This document shows, piece after piece, positions 47,045-57,896 of a DNA stretch of 64,000 nt. The first letter of the stretch is position 1; each line of letters begins with the position of its first letter. The notes beneath the pieces were generated by a model that made no database searches, was not told the DNA's origin, and saw only the letters and a list, made by a program, of their open reading frames with translations. The translations under genes were made by a program, and so were the position numbers. This stretch comes from Blastococcus sp. PRF04-17 (GTDB lineage: Bacteria; Actinomycetota; Actinomycetes; Mycobacteriales; Geodermatophilaceae): positions 1,736,001 to 1,800,000 of the forward strand of contig NZ_CP095412.1 of assembly GCF_023016265.1 (NCBI RefSeq). The letters run 5' to 3'.

Positions 47045-48274
47045 CTACCGAACCACGGAGAAGATCGTGACCGGCATCGCGGCCTTCCAGCCGGAGTACG
47101 AGCCGACCGGCTCCGCGCGCTGGACGGCGATCCGTACCAGCTCCCCGCCGACCCGGGTGAACCAGCCGGCCAGCACCGCCTCGCTCTCGACCGTGACCGC
47201 GTTGACCACGAGTCGCCCGCCGGCCGGCAGCGCCGCCCAGCAGGCCTCCAGCAGCGACGGCGTCGTCGCCCCGCCGCCGACGAACACCGCGTCGGGGGCC
47301 GGCAGCCCGGCCAGTGCCTCCGGCGCCCGTCCCTCGACCACCTGCAGCCCCGGGACCCCGAGGTGGGCGGCGTTGCGCGTGATGCGGGCGGCCCGGTCGG
47401 GGTGCGACTCGACGGCGACCGCACGGCAGGAGGGATGGGTGCGCATCCACTCGATGCCGATCGAGCCGGCGCCTGCCCCGACGTCCCAGAGCAGCTGACC
47501 GGGCAGCGGGACGAGCCGGGCCAGGGTGACCGCGCGGACCTCGCGCTTGGTCAGCTGGCCGTCGTCCTCGAACGCGGCGTCGGGCAGACCCGGCACGGTC
47601 GGCAGCGGCACCGTGCCGGGATCGGCGACGGCCTCGACGGCGGTCACGACCAGCGGGTCGACCACCCAGTGCGGCCACTCCGCCGCCGGGCCGGTCAGCG
47701 CGTGCTCCGCGGGCCCGCCGAGCTGGGCCAGCGCGGTGACCCGGCTGGCGCCGTACCCCAGTCGGGCGCACAGCGCGGCGACCGCGGCCGGCGTACGGCC
47801 GTCGGAGCCGAGCACGAGCAGCCGCCGGCCGGGCGTGACGTGCTGGGCCACCAGCTCCAGCGCGCGGCCGACGACCGTCACGACGGCGGTCTCCTGGACC
47901 GCCCAGCCCAGCCGCGCGCAGGCCAGGCTGACCGACGAGGGGTGCGGGAGAACGCGCACCGCGCCCGGCCCGTGCAGCCGCACGAGGGAGGCGCCGACTC
48001 CGGAGAGCATCGGGTCGCCGCTGGCCAGGACGACGACGCGCGAGCCCCCGAAGTCCTCGGGCAGCGTGGCGAGAGCGGGGCCCATGGGCGACGGCCACGG
48101 CAGGCGCCGGGCGGGCACGTACCCGGGCACGAGGCCCAGCTGGCGGGCGCTGCCGCGCAGCACGTCGGCCTCCTCAACCGCGCGGCGGGCGGCCGGCGAC
48201 AGGCCGCCCCACCCGTCGGCGCCGATGCCCACGACGGTCACCGGCGCGGTCGGATCCCGGTCGTCAGCACGCAC
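47045..48274 (-). CDS. cobL: CobL, precorrin-6Y C5,15-methyltransferase (decarboxylating)
   Basis: 409 residues from GTG 48274. Two catalytic halves: a CbiE-like N-terminal methylase ([59 protein letters not shown]) and a CbiT-like C-terminal methyltransferase ([39 protein letters not shown]). The two halves methylate C5 and C15, and the CbiT half removes the C12 acetate carboxyl. The short N-terminal extension before VTVVG is variable; another start could be a few codons later. Confidence 0.94.
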   Translation of the reverse strand: MRADDRDPTAPVTVVGIGADGWGGLSPAARRAVEEADVLRGSARQLGLVPGYVPARRLPWPSPMGPALATLPEDFGGSRVVVLASGDPMLSGVGASLVRLHGPGAVRVLPHPSSVSLACARLGWAVQETAVVTVVGRALELVAQHVTPGRRLLVLGSDGRTPAAVAALCARLGYGASRVTALAQLGGPAEHALTGPAAEWPHWVVDPLVVTAVEAVADPGTVPLPTVPGLPDAAFEDDGQLTKREVRAVTLARLVPLPGQLLWDVGAGAGSIGIEWMRTHPSCRAVAVESHPDRAARITRNAAHLGVPGLQVVEGRAPEALAGLPAPDAVFVGGGATTPSLLEACWAALPAGGRLVVNAVTVESEAVLAGWFTRVGGELVRIAVQRAEPVGSYSGWKAAMPVTIFSVVR

Positions 48275-48327
48275 GACGGGCGATCCTAGGCACGGCCCGC
48301 CGGAGCCGGTTGACACGATGGGCGGCG

Positions 48328-49269
48328 ATGGACACCTCGATCGCGACCGGCCTGGCGCTGGGCGCCGCCGCCGACCTGCTGCTGGCCGACCCGAGGCGTG
48401 GCCACCCGGTGACCGGGTTCGGCACGGTGGCCGCGGCGCTCGAGCGGGCGGTCTGGCGGGATTCCCGGGCGGTCGGCAGCGGCTACGCCTTCGGGTTGGT
48501 CGGCACGACCGCCGGGCTCGGTGTGCTGGTGGACCGGGCCACGCGGCAGCGCCCGGTGGCCCGGTCGGCCGCCACCGCCGCGGCCACCTGGGCGGTGCTC
48601 GGCGGCACCTCGCTCGGCCGGGCCGCCGGCCGCATGCGGAGCGCGCTGGACGCCGGCGACGTGGCGGCCGGCCGGGCGGCGCTGCCTGCGCTGGCCGGCC
48701 GCGACCCGAGCACCCTCGGGGTGGACGGGCTGGCCCGGGCGACCGTCGAGTCGGTCGCGGAGAACACCTGCGACGCCGCCGTGGCCCCGCTGTTCTGGGG
48801 CGCCGTCGCCGGCCTGCCGGGGCTGCTCGGGTACCGCGCCGTGAACACCCTCGACGCCATGGTCGGCCACCGGTCACCGCGGTACGAACGCTTCGGATGG
48901 GCGGCGGCCCGCCTCGACGACGTCGCCAACTGGCTGCCGGCCCGGCTGACCGCGGCGCTCACGGTCGCGAGCGCGCCGCTCAGCGGCGGCTCGGCGGCCG
49001 GAGCCCTGCGCACCTGGTTCCGGGACGGCGCCGCCCATCCCAGCCCGAACTCCGGTCGCTGCGAGGCGGCGACGGCCGGCGCGCTCGGCGTCCGGCTGGG
49101 CGGGCGCAACGTCTACGGCTCCCGGGTGGAGGTCCGCCCGACCCTGGGGTCCGGTCGGCCGCCCGAGCCCCGCGACATCGGCGCGGCCGTCCAGCTCTCC
49201 CGGACGGTGTGGCTGCTCGGCGCCGCGGTGCTCGCGGTGGCCGCCCGGCTGATGCGGGCCCGCTCGTGA
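48328..49269 (+). CDS. cobD: Adenosylcobinamide-phosphate synthase CobD/CbiB
   Basis: 313 residues from ATG 48328; the in-frame TTG 48310 is less likely. Integral membrane protein attaching aminopropanol phosphate to adenosylcobyric acid. Family blocks: [88 protein letters not shown] and [29 protein letters not shown]. About four to five membrane segments. Stop overlaps the cobQ start (GTGA). CobC downstream supplies its aminopropanol-phosphate. Confidence 0.93.
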   Translation: MDTSIATGLALGAAADLLLADPRRGHPVTGFGTVAAALERAVWRDSRAVGSGYAFGLVGTTAGLGVLVDRATRQRPVARSAATAAATWAVLGGTSLGRAAGRMRSALDAGDVAAGRAALPALAGRDPSTLGVDGLARATVESVAENTCDAAVAPLFWGAVAGLPGLLGYRAVNTLDAMVGHRSPRYERFGWAAARLDDVANWLPARLTAALTVASAPLSGGSAAGALRTWFRDGAAHPSPNSGRCEAATAGALGVRLGGRNVYGSRVEVRPTLGSGRPPEPRDIGAAVQLSRTVWLLGAAVLAVAARLMRARS

Positions 49270-50764
49270 GCGGCGCCCTGCTGGTCGCCGGCACGACGTC
49301 GGACGCCGGCAAGTCGGTCGTCACCGCGGGCATCTGCCGGTGGCTGGTGCGCCAAGGCGTCTCGGTGGCGCCGTTCAAGGCGCAGAACATGAGCAACAAC
49401 TCGATGGTCACCCGCGACGGCGCCGAGATCGGCCGGGCGCAGGTGATGCAGGCGGCCGCCGCGCGGGTGGAGCCCGAGGCGGCGATGAACCCGGTGCTGC
49501 TCAGCCGGGCGGCGACAACTCCAGCCAGGTCGTCGTCCTCGGCCGGCCGGTCGCCGACGTGACCGCCCTGTCCTACCGGCCGATGAAGGCCGCGCTGCTC
49601 GAGCAGGTGCTCAGCAGCCTGGCCGACCTACGCGCCCGCTTCGACGTCGTGGTCTGCGAGGGCGCCGGCTCCCCCACCGAGATCAACCTGCGCGCCGACG
49701 ACATCGCCAACATGGGCCTGGCCACCGCCGCGGGGCTGCCCGTGCTGATCGTCGGCGACATCGACCGCGGCGGCCTGTTCCCGGCGCTGTACGGCACGGT
49801 CGCGCTGATGCCGCCGGCCGACCAGCGCCTGGTCGCCGGCTTCCTGGTCAACAAGTTCCGTGGCGACGTCCGCCTGCTCGAGCGCGGGCTGGTCGAGCTC
49901 GAGCGGCTCACCGGCCGGCCCACCCTCGGCGTGCTGCCCTGGCTCGCCCGCCTGGAGCTGGACGTCGAGGACTCGCTCGGCGTCCCCACCGGCGGCACCC
50001 TCACCGGGCCGCCGCACGGCGAGGACGTGCTCCGCGTCGCGGTCGCCCGGCTCCCCCGGCTGTCGAACTTCACCGACCTCGACGCCCTCGCCGCCGAGCC
50101 CGGCGTCCTGGTCCGCTACGTCACGCGGGCCGAGGAGGTCGCCGACGCCGACCTGGTGGTGCTCCCGGGCACCCGGTCGACGGTCGCCGACCTCGCCTGG
50201 CTCCGCGAGACCGGCCTGGCCGACGCGGTGCGCCGGCACGCCGCCGCGGGCGGCCCGGTCCTCGGCATCTGCGGCGGGCACCAGATGCTGGCACGCACGA
50301 TCACCGATCACGTCGAGTCCCGGGCCGGCACGGTCGACGGGCTCGGGCTGCTGCCCACCGACGTCCGCTTCGCCCCGGAGAAGACCCTCGGCCGCCCCTC
50401 GGGCGCGGCGCTCGGGCACCCGGTACGCGGCTACGAGATCCATCACGGGATCGTCGCCGTCGACGACGGCGCCGAGCCGTTCCTGGACGGCGCCCGCGCC
50501 GGGTCGGTCGCCGGCACCACCTGGCACGGCGCGCTGGAGAACGACGGCTTCCGGCGAGCGTTCCTCCGGGACGTGGCCGCCACCACCGGCCGTCGGTTCG
50601 TACCGGCCCCGGACACCGACTTCGCCGCCGTGCGCGAGGCCCGTCTGGACCGGCTCGGGGACCTCGTCGAGGAGCACACCGACGCCGCGGCGCTGTGGCG
50701 GCTGATCGAGACGGGCACCCCCGCAGGCCTGCCGCCGCTGCCCCCGGGGTCCGGCGCCGGCTGA
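49266..50764 (+). CDS. cobQ: Cobyric acid synthase CobQ, frameshifted
   Basis: Glutamine-dependent amidation of four side chains of adenosylcobyrinic diamide. GTG 49266 reads [21 protein letters not shown] (P-loop-like) and [13 protein letters not shown]. The frame breaks near 49509 (NPVLLS). Adding one C gives [19 protein letters not shown] and 499 residues, the normal length. The amidotransferase half has nucleophile Cys in [12 protein letters not shown] and the His/Glu end in GYEIHHG and [14 protein letters not shown]. Ends 50 bp before the second riboswitch. Confidence 0.94.
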
Positions 50765-50813
50765 CCGGGGCTGTCGGCCCGGCGACCGCGTGTGGTTCCA
50801 TGACCCAGCCACA

Positions 50814-50907
50814 CGCGACGGCAGTGGAGGAAGCCCGGTGAGATTCCGGCGCGGTCCCGCCACTGTGAGCCGGCCCAGCCGGTGAGTCAGGAACTCCCGC
50901 CGTCGCG
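50814..50907 (+). ncRNA. Cobalamin riboswitch upstream of the chelatase-cobO-cobB-cbi operon
   Basis: Closing arms CGCGACGGC (50814-50822) and GCCGTCGCG (50899-50907) are exact complements. The core GAGGAAGCCCGGTGAGATTCC and GGCGCGGTCCCGCCACTGTG, and the box GAGTCAGGAACTCCC, are the standard conserved B12 element segments. Confidence 0.95.
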
Positions 50908-50916
50908 CTCCTGACA

Positions 50917-50944
50917 CCTCCGGGCGTGGACACCCGGGGAGAGG
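50917..50944 (+). promoter_or_regulatory. Hairpin covering the ribosome site after riboswitch 2
   Basis: CCTCCGGG (50917-50924) can pair with CCCGGGGAGAGG (50933-50944) with a small bulge. The right arm contains the Shine-Dalgarno sequence GGAGAGG, four bases before GTG 50949. This is the expected OFF state when B12 is bound. Confidence 0.6.
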
Positions 50945-50948
50945 ACGC

Positions 50949-53000
50949 GTGACCCGTGCGCCGTTTCCGCGCATGACCTACCCCTTCAGCGCCGTCGTCG
51001 GCATGGACGACATGCGGCTGGCCCTTCTGCTCAACGCCGTCTCCCCTGCCGTCGGCGGCGTGCTGGTGCGCGGGGAGAAGGGCACGGCGAAGTCGACGAC
51101 GGTCCGTGCGCTGGCCGCGGTCCTGCCGCCGGTCGCCGTCGTTCCCGGCTGCCGTTTCGCGTGCGACCCCGCCGCGCCCGACCCAGGCTGCCCCGACGGG
51201 CCGCACGAGCCCACGGCCGGTGGCCCGGTCCGCCCGGCGCGGCTGGTCGAGCTGCCCGTGGGCGCCTCGGAGGACCGGGTCGTCGGCTCGCTGGACCTGG
51301 AGCGCGCGCTCACCGAGGGCGTGAAGGCGTTCGAGCCCGGCCTGCTGGCCGCCGCCCACCGCGGCGTGCTCTACGTCGACGAGGTCAACCTGCTGCACGA
51401 CCACCTGGTCGACCTGCTGCTGGACGCCGCGGCGATGGGCACCGCCTACGTGGAGCGGGAGGGCGTGTCGGTCCGGCACGCCGCCCGCTTCCTGCTGGTC
51501 GGCACGATGAACCCGGAGGAGGGCGAGCTGCGGCCGCAGCTGCTCGACCGCTTCGGGCTGACCGTCGAGGTGGCCGCGCCCCGCGATCCGGCCGAGCGCG
51601 CGGAGGTGGTCCGCCGGCGGTTCGCCTCGGACGCCGATCCCGCGGGCTTCGGCGCCGCCTGGTCGGGCGAGGAGTCCGCGCTGGCCGCGCGGATCGCCGA
51701 TGCCCGCGCCCGGCTGCCGCACGTCGTCCTCTCCGACGCCGCGCTGCGGCAGGTGACCGCCGTGTGCGCCGCCTTCGACGTCGACGGCCTGCGCGCCGAC
51801 CTGGTCACCGCCCGCGCCGCGATCGCGCACGCCGCCTGGTCCGGCCGCGACGAGGTGACCGAGGACGACGTGCGGGTGGCCGCCCGGCTGGCCCTCCCCC
51901 ACCGCCGCCGGCGCAACCCGTTCGACGCCCCGGGACTGGACGAGGAGACGCTGGAGCAGGCGCTGTCCGACAGCCGCCCCGACGACGACCCCCAGCCGGA
52001 CGGCGACGGACCGGGGGTCGGCAAGGGCCCGCCTCCGCCGACCGACCGGGACGCCTCCGCCGGGAACGACGACGAGGAACCTCCTGCACCGGAAGTCCCT
52101 GACGACGGCGGGGCGACGACGGCGCCGCGGGGCGAGGGCGGTGGGTCCACCGCGGCCGCACCGGTGCCCGAGCGAGCCGCCGTCGCGCCGTCCGACCCGT
52201 TCCGCGCCCGGCGGCTGGAGGTCCCCGGCATCGGCGCGGGCGCGGCCGGCCGTCGGTCGCGCGCCCGCTCCGAGCGCGGCCGGGTCGTCGGCTCCACCCG
52301 ACCGGCCGGCACCGTCACGAAGCTGCACCTCCCCGCCACCGTGCTCGCCGCGGCGCCGCACCAGCGAGCGCGCGGGCGCAGCGGCCCGGGCCTGCGGATC
52401 GCCCGCGAGGACCTGCGCCAGGCCACCGTGGAGGGTCGCGAGGGCAACCTCGTCCTGTTCGCGGTCGACGCCAGCGGCTCGATGGGCTCGCGGGCACGGA
52501 TGGCCGCCGTCAAGGGCGCCGTCCTGTCCCTGCTCCTGGACGCCTACCAGCGCCGCGACAAGGTCGGCATGGTCACCTTCCGCGGCGCCGCGGCCGAGGT
52601 CGCGCTCCCGCCCACCTGGTCGGTGGAGGCGGCCGCCGCCCGGCTGACCGAGCTACCCACGGGTGGGCGGACGCCGCTGGCCGCGGGGTTGCTCAAGGCG
52701 CACGACGTCCTCCGGCTGGAACGGATCCGCGACCCGCAGCGCCGGCCGCTGCTCGTCGTGGTCACCGACGGCCGCGCCACCGGCGCGCGGTGCGGTGCCT
52801 CGCTCGCCGAGGCCCTCGCCGCCGCGGCGCTGCTGGCGGCCAGCGGCACGGCCGCGGTCGTCGTCGACTGCGAGTCGGGCCCGGTCCGGTTGGGGCTGGC
52901 GGGAGCGCTCGGGACGGCGCTCGGCGGCGAGACCCTGCGGCTGGAGGAGCTGGCCGCTGACGCCCTGGCCGAGACCGTCCGCAGCGCCAGGGCCGCCTGA
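50949..53000 (+). CDS. Cobaltochelatase ChlI/ChlD-type fused AAA+ and VWA subunit
   Basis: 683 residues from GTG 50949. AAA+ ATPase half: P-loop RGEKGTAKSTTVRALA (G42-T50), FEPGLLAAAHRGVLYVDEVNLL (Walker B), FLLVGTMNPEEGELRPQLLDRFGL. An acidic Pro-rich linker at about 340-430 joins a VWA domain with the MIDAS motif D507-x-S509-x-S511 (FAVDASGSMGSR). It is the ATP-driven partner of CobN and replaces the separate CobS and CobT subunits of proteobacteria. Fused Mg-chelatase-like subunits of this type are known in actinobacteria. The start overlaps nothing; cobO begins on its stop. Confidence 0.93.
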   Translation: MTRAPFPRMTYPFSAVVGMDDMRLALLLNAVSPAVGGVLVRGEKGTAKSTTVRALAAVLPPVAVVPGCRFACDPAAPDPGCPDGPHEPTAGGPVRPARLVELPVGASEDRVVGSLDLERALTEGVKAFEPGLLAAAHRGVLYVDEVNLLHDHLVDLLLDAAAMGTAYVEREGVSVRHAARFLLVGTMNPEEGELRPQLLDRFGLTVEVAAPRDPAERAEVVRRRFASDADPAGFGAAWSGEESALAARIADARARLPHVVLSDAALRQVTAVCAAFDVDGLRADLVTARAAIAHAAWSGRDEVTEDDVRVAARLALPHRRRRNPFDAPGLDEETLEQALSDSRPDDDPQPDGDGPGVGKGPPPPTDRDASAGNDDEEPPAPEVPDDGGATTAPRGEGGGSTAAAPVPERAAVAPSDPFRARRLEVPGIGAGAAGRRSRARSERGRVVGSTRPAGTVTKLHLPATVLAAAPHQRARGRSGPGLRIAREDLRQATVEGREGNLVLFAVDASGSMGSRARMAAVKGAVLSLLLDAYQRRDKVGMVTFRGAAAEVALPPTWSVEAAAARLTELPTGGRTPLAAGLLKAHDVLRLERIRDPQRRPLLVVVTDGRATGARCGASLAEALAAAALLAASGTAAVVVDCESGPVRLGLAGALGTALGGETLRLEELAADALAETVRSARAA

Positions 53001-53614
53001 TGCCCCGGGGACAGGTCGCGGTCGACCCGCAGGACGGGCTCACCACGAAGCAGCGGCGCAACCGGCCGCTGCTGGTGGTCCACACCGGCGAGATGAAGGG
53101 CAAGTCGACCGCCGCGTTCGGCATGGCCATGCGCGCCTGGAACCAGGGCTGGCCGGTCGCGGTCTACCAGTTCGTCAAGAGCGCCAAGTGGAAGGTCGGC
53201 GAGGAGAACGCGCTGACCGCGCTCGGCCGGCTGCACGAGCAGACCGGTGAGGGCGGGCCGGTCGTCTGGCACAAGATGGGCAGCGGCTGGAGCTGGTCGC
53301 GCCGGCAGGGCACCGAGACCGACCACGCCGCCGACGCCGCCGAGGGCTGGGCGCAGATCAAGCGGGACCTGGCCGCCGAGGCGCACCGGTTCTACGTCCT
53401 CGACGAGTTCACCTACCCCATGACGTGGGGCTGGGTCGACGTGGACGACGTCGTGGCGACGCTGACCGCGCGCACCGGCACCCAGCACGTGGTGATCACC
53501 GGCCGCACCGCGCACCCGGCGCTGGTGGAGGCGGCGGACCTGGTGGTCGAGATGACGAAGGTCAAGCACCCCATGGACGCGGGCCAGAAGGGTCAGCGAG
53601 GCATCGAGTGGTGA
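53000..53614 (+). CDS. cobO: Cob(I)yrinic acid a,c-diamide adenosyltransferase (CobO/BtuR type)
   Basis: 204 residues from ATG 53000. P-loop LLVVHTGEMKGKSTAAFGMAMRA in the reverse-orientation ATP-binding mode of CobA/BtuR enzymes; WPVAVYQFVKSAKWKVGEENAL and FYVLDEFTYPMTWGWVDV follow, then TGRTAHPALVEAADLVVEMTKVKHP. Transfers the adenosyl group to cobalt in Co(I) corrinoid. The stop overlaps the cobB start region. Confidence 0.96.
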   Translation: MPRGQVAVDPQDGLTTKQRRNRPLLVVHTGEMKGKSTAAFGMAMRAWNQGWPVAVYQFVKSAKWKVGEENALTALGRLHEQTGEGGPVVWHKMGSGWSWSRRQGTETDHAADAAEGWAQIKRDLAAEAHRFYVLDEFTYPMTWGWVDVDDVVATLTARTGTQHVVITGRTAHPALVEAADLVVEMTKVKHPMDAGQKGQRGIEW

Positions 53615-54996
53615 CGGTGCCCCGGCTGGTGGTGGCGGCCCCGAGCAGCAACGCGGGCAAGACGTCGGTGGCCACGGGGCTGATCGCCGCCCTCACCGCC
53701 CGCGGGCTCGCCGTCGCGCCGCACAAGGTCGGCCCCGACTACATCGACCCCGGCTACCACGGCCTGGCGGCCGGCCGGCCCGGCCGCAACCTGGACCCGT
53801 GGCTGGTCGGCGAGGACCGGATAGGCCCGCTCTTCCTCCGGGGGGCCCTGCACCCGCGGCCGGCCGACATCGCAATCGTCGAAGGCGTCATGGGGCTGTT
53901 CGACGGCGCGACCCACCCGTCGGTCGAGCCCGGTTTCGCCTCCACCGCGCACGTCGCCGGGCTGCTGCGGGCACCGGTCGTCCTCGTCGTCGACGCCTCG
54001 TCCCAGGCGCGGTCGGTGGCCGCGCTCGTCCACGGGTTCGCGACCTTCTCCCCCGACGTGCGGCTCGGTGGCGTCGTGCTCAACCGGGTCGGCACCGACC
54101 GGCACGAGGCCATCCTCCGCGAGGCGCTCGGCGCCGCCGGCGTGCCCGTGCTCGGTGCCGTGCGCCGGATGGCGGAGCTGCACACCCCGTCGCGGCACCT
54201 CGGCCTGATCCCGGCGGCCGAGCGGTCGGACGCCGCGCTGGCGACGGTCCGCAGGCTGGGCGAGGTCGTGGCCGCCGCCGTCGACCTCGACGCCGTGCTC
54301 ACCCTGGCGAGGTCCGCTCCTCCCCTCGACGCCCGTCCCTGGGACCCGGCGCTGGAGGTCGCGGCCACATCCGCCCGGCCCCGGATCGCGGTCGCCGGCG
54401 GACCGGCCTTCACCTTCGGCTACGCGGAGAACGCCGAGCTGCTCGAGGCCGCGGGCGCGGAGGTCGTCGCCGTCGACCCGCTGCGCGACGAGGCCCTGCC
54501 ACCCGGCACCGCGGGGCTCGTCGTGGGCGGCGGCTTCCCCGAGGTGCACGCCGCCGAGCTGTCGGCCAACGAGACGCTGCGCGCCGACGTCGCGGCCCTC
54601 GCGGCCCGGGGCGCTCCCGTCGCCGCGGAGTGCGCCGGGCTGCTCTACCTCGCCCGCGAGCTCGACGGCCTGCCCATGTGCGGGGTGCTCGACGTGGCGA
54701 CGGCGATGTCGCCCCGGCTCACCCTCGGCTACCGCGCCGCCGAGGCCGTCAGCGACTCGGTGCTCGCTTCGGCCGGCACCCGCGTCCGCGGCCACGAGTT
54801 CCACCGGACGCACGCCGCGCCGGCCGCCGGTCCCGACGCCGCGTGGCGGTGGTCGGCGGCCGGACCCGAGGGCTTCGTGGCCGGCTCTGTGCACGCCTCC
54901 TACCTGCACCTGAACTGGGCCGGCAGCCCCCAGCTGGCCCAGCGCCTCGTCACCTCCTCCGCCCGTCGATCGGAGAACGCCCGTGCACATCGCTGA
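53611..54996 (+). CDS. cobB: Cobyrinic/hydrogenobyrinic acid a,c-diamide synthase
   Basis: 461 residues from GTG 53611. Glutamine-dependent amidation of side chains a and c. The N-terminal ATP half has [45 protein letters not shown] and [12 protein letters not shown]. The C-terminal class I amidotransferase half has Cys in [17 protein letters not shown] and [18 protein letters not shown] with the His. Overlaps cobO by 4 nt and cbiM by 14 nt, so the operon is translationally tight. Confidence 0.95.
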   Translation: MTVPRLVVAAPSSNAGKTSVATGLIAALTARGLAVAPHKVGPDYIDPGYHGLAAGRPGRNLDPWLVGEDRIGPLFLRGALHPRPADIAIVEGVMGLFDGATHPSVEPGFASTAHVAGLLRAPVVLVVDASSQARSVAALVHGFATFSPDVRLGGVVLNRVGTDRHEAILREALGAAGVPVLGAVRRMAELHTPSRHLGLIPAAERSDAALATVRRLGEVVAAAVDLDAVLTLARSAPPLDARPWDPALEVAATSARPRIAVAGGPAFTFGYAENAELLEAAGAEVVAVDPLRDEALPPGTAGLVVGGGFPEVHAAELSANETLRADVAALAARGAPVAAECAGLLYLARELDGLPMCGVLDVATAMSPRLTLGYRAAEAVSDSVLASAGTRVRGHEFHRTHAAPAAGPDAAWRWSAAGPEGFVAGSVHASYLHLNWAGSPQLAQRLVTSSARRSENARAHR

Positions 54997-55675
54997 AGGT
55001 TTCCTGCCGGTGGGGCACGCGGTCGGGTGGACGGTCGCCGCCGCCCCGTTCGTCGTGCACGGCGCGAGGGCCGTCGTGAAGGAGGTGCGGGAGAACCCGG
55101 AGTCGACGCTGCTGCTCGGCGCGGCCGGAGCCTTCACCTTCGTGCTGAGCGCCATCAAGCTGCCCTCGGTCACGGGCAGCTCCAGTCACCCGACCGGCAC
55201 CGGCCCCGGCGCCATCCTGTTCCGACCACCGGTGATGGCGCTCCTCGGCACCGTCGTGCTGCTGTTCCAGGCCCTGCTGCTGGCGCACGGCGGCCTGACC
55301 ACGCTGGGCGCGAACGCGTTCGCCTTCGCCGTGGTCGGTCCCTGGGCCGGGTACGGCGCCTACCGCCTCGTCCGCGGGGCGGGCGCGGGGCTGCTGCCGG
55401 CCGTCTTCGCCGGCGTCGCCCTGGCCGACCTCGCCACCTACGTCACCACGTCGCTCCAGCTCGCGCTGGCCTTCCCGGACGCGGAGAGCGGCCTGGCGGG
55501 CGCGCTGCTGAAGTTCCTCGGCGTCTTCGCGGTCACCCAGATCCCGCTGGCCGTCGGCGAGGGGCTCCTGGGCGTCCTGCTGTTCCGCGTCCTCACCGTC
55601 AACGCGCGACCCGAGCTCGAGCGGCTCGGCGTCCTCCAGCCCGCTCCCGCCGTTCCCGCCGGAGGTGCCGCATGA
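54983..55675 (+). CDS. cbiM: Cobalt ECF transporter substrate-specific component CbiM
   Basis: 230 residues from GTG 54983. The N-terminal [16 protein letters not shown] is diagnostic: the amino group and His2 bind Co2+. Six to seven membrane segments follow, including the loop [22 protein letters not shown] and [23 protein letters not shown]. Forms the cobalt importer with CbiN, CbiQ and CbiO, whose genes follow in order with overlapping ends. Confidence 0.96.
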   Translation: MHIAEGFLPVGHAVGWTVAAAPFVVHGARAVVKEVRENPESTLLLGAAGAFTFVLSAIKLPSVTGSSSHPTGTGPGAILFRPPVMALLGTVVLLFQALLLAHGGLTTLGANAFAFAVVGPWAGYGAYRLVRGAGAGLLPAVFAGVALADLATYVTTSLQLALAFPDAESGLAGALLKFLGVFAVTQIPLAVGEGLLGVLLFRVLTVNARPELERLGVLQPAPAVPAGGAA

Positions 55676-55976
55676 TCCGCCGCACGCTCGTCACCGGGCT
55701 CCTCGTCCTCGCCGTCGTCGCCCTCTTCGCCGTCCCCCTACTGCTCGACGGCGGCACGTCGGAGTACGGCGGCACCGACGCCGCGGTCACCGAGGAACTG
55801 GAGGCGTCGGGCCACACCCCCTGGGTCGACCCGCTGTCCAGCCCGACCGGCGAGGTCGAGTCGGGCCTGTTCGCGCTGCAGGCCGCCCTCGGCGGCGGCG
55901 TCCTGGGCTACGTCCTCGGCGGCTGCGCGGCCGGCGGAGGACCCCGCCGGCGGCCGCGGGAGCCGGCGAGCGGTGA
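55672..55976 (+). CDS. cbiN: Cobalt transporter subunit CbiN, frameshifted
   Basis: ATG 55672, overlapping the cbiM stop (ATGA). Two membrane segments, [20 protein letters not shown] and [16 protein letters not shown], flank the periplasmic loop [21 protein letters not shown] and [14 protein letters not shown], typical of CbiN. Near 55921 the frame shifts. Adding one C in CTCGGCGG gives [18 protein letters not shown] and a stop at 55974-55976, so 101 residues, overlapping the cbiQ start (GTGA). Without it the frame runs on into cbiQ with no normal end. Confidence 0.9.
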
Positions 55977-56710
55977 CCGGCCTGGCCGTCGACGACGCGG
56001 CGTGGGCCAGCGCCTGGCGGCGGCGCGCGCCCGGCGACAAGCTGCTGCTCTGCGGCGGGCTGGTCGTCACCGCCCTCGTGCTGCCGGCCTGGCCCGGCAG
56101 TGCACTGGTCGGCGTCGTGGCGGTCGTGCTCGCGCTCGGCCCCGCGCGGGTGCCCACCCGCACCTTCGCCCGCGCGGTGCGCTGGCCGCTGGCCTTCGTC
56201 GCGATCGGTGCGTTCACCGCCGTCGTCACGGTGGACGGCGGCCGCCTGGGCTGGGCGCCGGACGCCGCGACCACCGCCGGCTCCCTGGTGGGGCACGCGC
56301 TGGCCGGAGGCGCGGCCGTGCTGCTGCTGGCGACGACGACGCCGATGTCGGACCTGCTCCCGGCACTGCGCCGCGCCCGGGTGCCGGCCGCCGTCGTCGA
56401 GGTCGCCGCGGTCGTCTACCGGCTGCTGTTCGTGCTGCTGGACAGCCTGCGCACCATCCGCGAGGCGCAGGCCTCCCGGATGGGCTACTCCTCGCTGCGC
56501 CGCTCCTACCGGTCCTCCGGCGCGCTGGCCGCCGCCGTCCTCATCCGCTCCTGGGACCGGGCCCGCCGGATGCAGGACGGGCTGGCCGGCCGGGGCCTCG
56601 AGACGGGTCTGCGCGTGCTGCCCGAGACGCTGCCCTCCTCCGCCGCCTTCCTCGCCGCCTCGGGTGCCGGGATCGCCGGCATCGTCGCGGCCACGCTGGT
56701 GCTGGCATGA
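55973..56710 (+). CDS. cbiQ: Cobalt transporter transmembrane component CbiQ
   Basis: 245 residues from GTG 55973. ECF transporter T-component with about five membrane segments. Family motifs: [82 protein letters not shown] (coupling Ala-Arg-Gly-like region) and [12 protein letters not shown]. Links CbiM/CbiN to the ATPase CbiO. Stop overlaps the cbiO start (ATGA). Confidence 0.94.
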   Translation: MTGLAVDDAAWASAWRRRAPGDKLLLCGGLVVTALVLPAWPGSALVGVVAVVLALGPARVPTRTFARAVRWPLAFVAIGAFTAVVTVDGGRLGWAPDAATTAGSLVGHALAGGAAVLLLATTTPMSDLLPALRRARVPAAVVEVAAVVYRLLFVLLDSLRTIREAQASRMGYSSLRRSYRSSGALAAAVLIRSWDRARRMQDGLAGRGLETGLRVLPETLPSSAAFLAASGAGIAGIVAATLVLA

Positions 56711-57552
56711 GTCACCGCGCGCTGGCCGCCGCCGGGCTGGTCGCCGGCTACGGGTCGGGCAGCCGTGTGCTCGACGGCGCCTCCCTGACCGTGCCCGCCG
56801 GCCGGCGGCTCGCCCTGCTGGGCGCCAACGGCTCGGGCAAGACGACGCTGCTGCGCTGCCTGTCCGGCGCGCTGCGCCCGACAGCCGGGACGGTCACCGT
56901 CGACGGGGTTTCCGTGGCGTACTCCCGCTCCGGGCTGCGCACGCACCGCCAGACCGTGCAGCTGGTCCTGCAGGATCCCGACGACCAGCTGTTCAGCGCC
57001 TCCGTCGCGCAGGACGTCTCGTTCGGCCCCCTCAACCTGGGTCTGGACGACGAGGCGGTGCGGGCCCGGGTGGCCGAGGCGCTGCACCTGCTCGCCCTCG
57101 ACCCCCTGTCGGCGCGGCCCACCCACCAGCTGTCCTACGGCGAGCGCAAGCGGGTGGCGATCGCGGGTGCCGTCGCCATGCGCCCCTGCGTGCTGCTGCT
57201 GGACGAGCCGACCGCGGGACTCGATCCCTCCGCTGTCACCGAGACGCTGGCGGCGCTGGCCCGGTTGCAGGAGCACGACAGCACCGTGGTCATGAGCACC
57301 CACGACGTCGACCTCGCGTTGCGGTGGGCGGACGAGGTCGCCGTGGTGGTGGACCGGGCCGTCGTCCAGGGCCGGCCGGACGAGGTGCTGGCGGACACGG
57401 CGCTGCTCGGCCGCGCGCGGCTGGACCGGCCGTGGGCGCTGACGGTCGGAGCCCGGCTGCGCGAGCTGGGCCTGCTGCCGCCCGGCGCGCTCCCGCGCAC
57501 CACGGACGACCTGCTGGCGGCGCTGCCCTCGGCACCGGCGGTGCGCCCGTGA
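56707..57552 (+). CDS. cbiO: Cobalt transporter ATP-binding protein CbiO
   Basis: 281 residues from ATG 56707. Walker [18 protein letters not shown]-loop [23 protein letters not shown] (typical of ECF ATPases), signature [14 protein letters not shown], Walker [13 protein letters not shown] and switch [14 protein letters not shown]. Final component of CbiMNQO. Overlaps the cobE start (GTGA). Confidence 0.95.
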   Translation: MSHRALAAAGLVAGYGSGSRVLDGASLTVPAGRRLALLGANGSGKTTLLRCLSGALRPTAGTVTVDGVSVAYSRSGLRTHRQTVQLVLQDPDDQLFSASVAQDVSFGPLNLGLDDEAVRARVAEALHLLALDPLSARPTHQLSYGERKRVAIAGAVAMRPCVLLLDEPTAGLDPSAVTETLAALARLQEHDSTVVMSTHDVDLALRWADEVAVVVDRAVVQGRPDEVLADTALLGRARLDRPWALTVGARLRELGLLPPGALPRTTDDLLAALPSAPAVRP

Positions 57553-57896
57553 TCACCGTGGGCGTCGGGACGTCCAGCGGGGTGAGTGCGGCGGAGGTGC
57601 TGGCCGCGGTGGACGCGGTGCTGCCCGCCGGCGCGACCTCCGTGCGCCTGTCGACCCTCGACACGCGGCTACTGGAGGCGGGCATCCGCGAAGCGGCGGC
57701 GCACCGGGGCTGGCGGCTCGTCGGCCACCCCGCCGCCGTGCTGGCCGCGGTGCCGGTCCCGACGCCGTCGGCGCGGGTCGCGGCCGCCGTCGGCACCGCC
57801 TCCGTGGCCGAGGCCGCGGCATTGGTGGACGGCGGCTCGCTCATGGTGCCCAAGACGGTGCTCGGCCGGGTCACCGTGGCCCTGGTGGTCGGCTGA
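57549..57896 (+). CDS. cobE: CobE (CbiG C-terminal domain-like)
   Basis: 115 residues from GTG 57549. Begins [24 protein letters not shown] and continues [52 protein letters not shown]. This is the CobE/GbiG-C domain; in the cobalt-early pathway it is part of CbiG, while in the aerobic pathway its role is not settled. Overlaps cbiO by 4 nt and touches the cobC start. Confidence 0.88.
   Translation: MITVGVGTSSGVSAAEVLAAVDAVLPAGATSVRLSTLDTRLLEAGIREAAAHRGWRLVGHPAAVLAAVPVPTPSARVAAAVGTASVAEAAALVDGGSLMVPKTVLGRVTVALVVG

Noticed and set aside
55665-55976. Arg-rich frame overlapping cbiN as a separate gene
   Set aside because: It is an out-of-frame reading of cbiN; only its last codons matter, as the frameshifted cbiN C-terminus.
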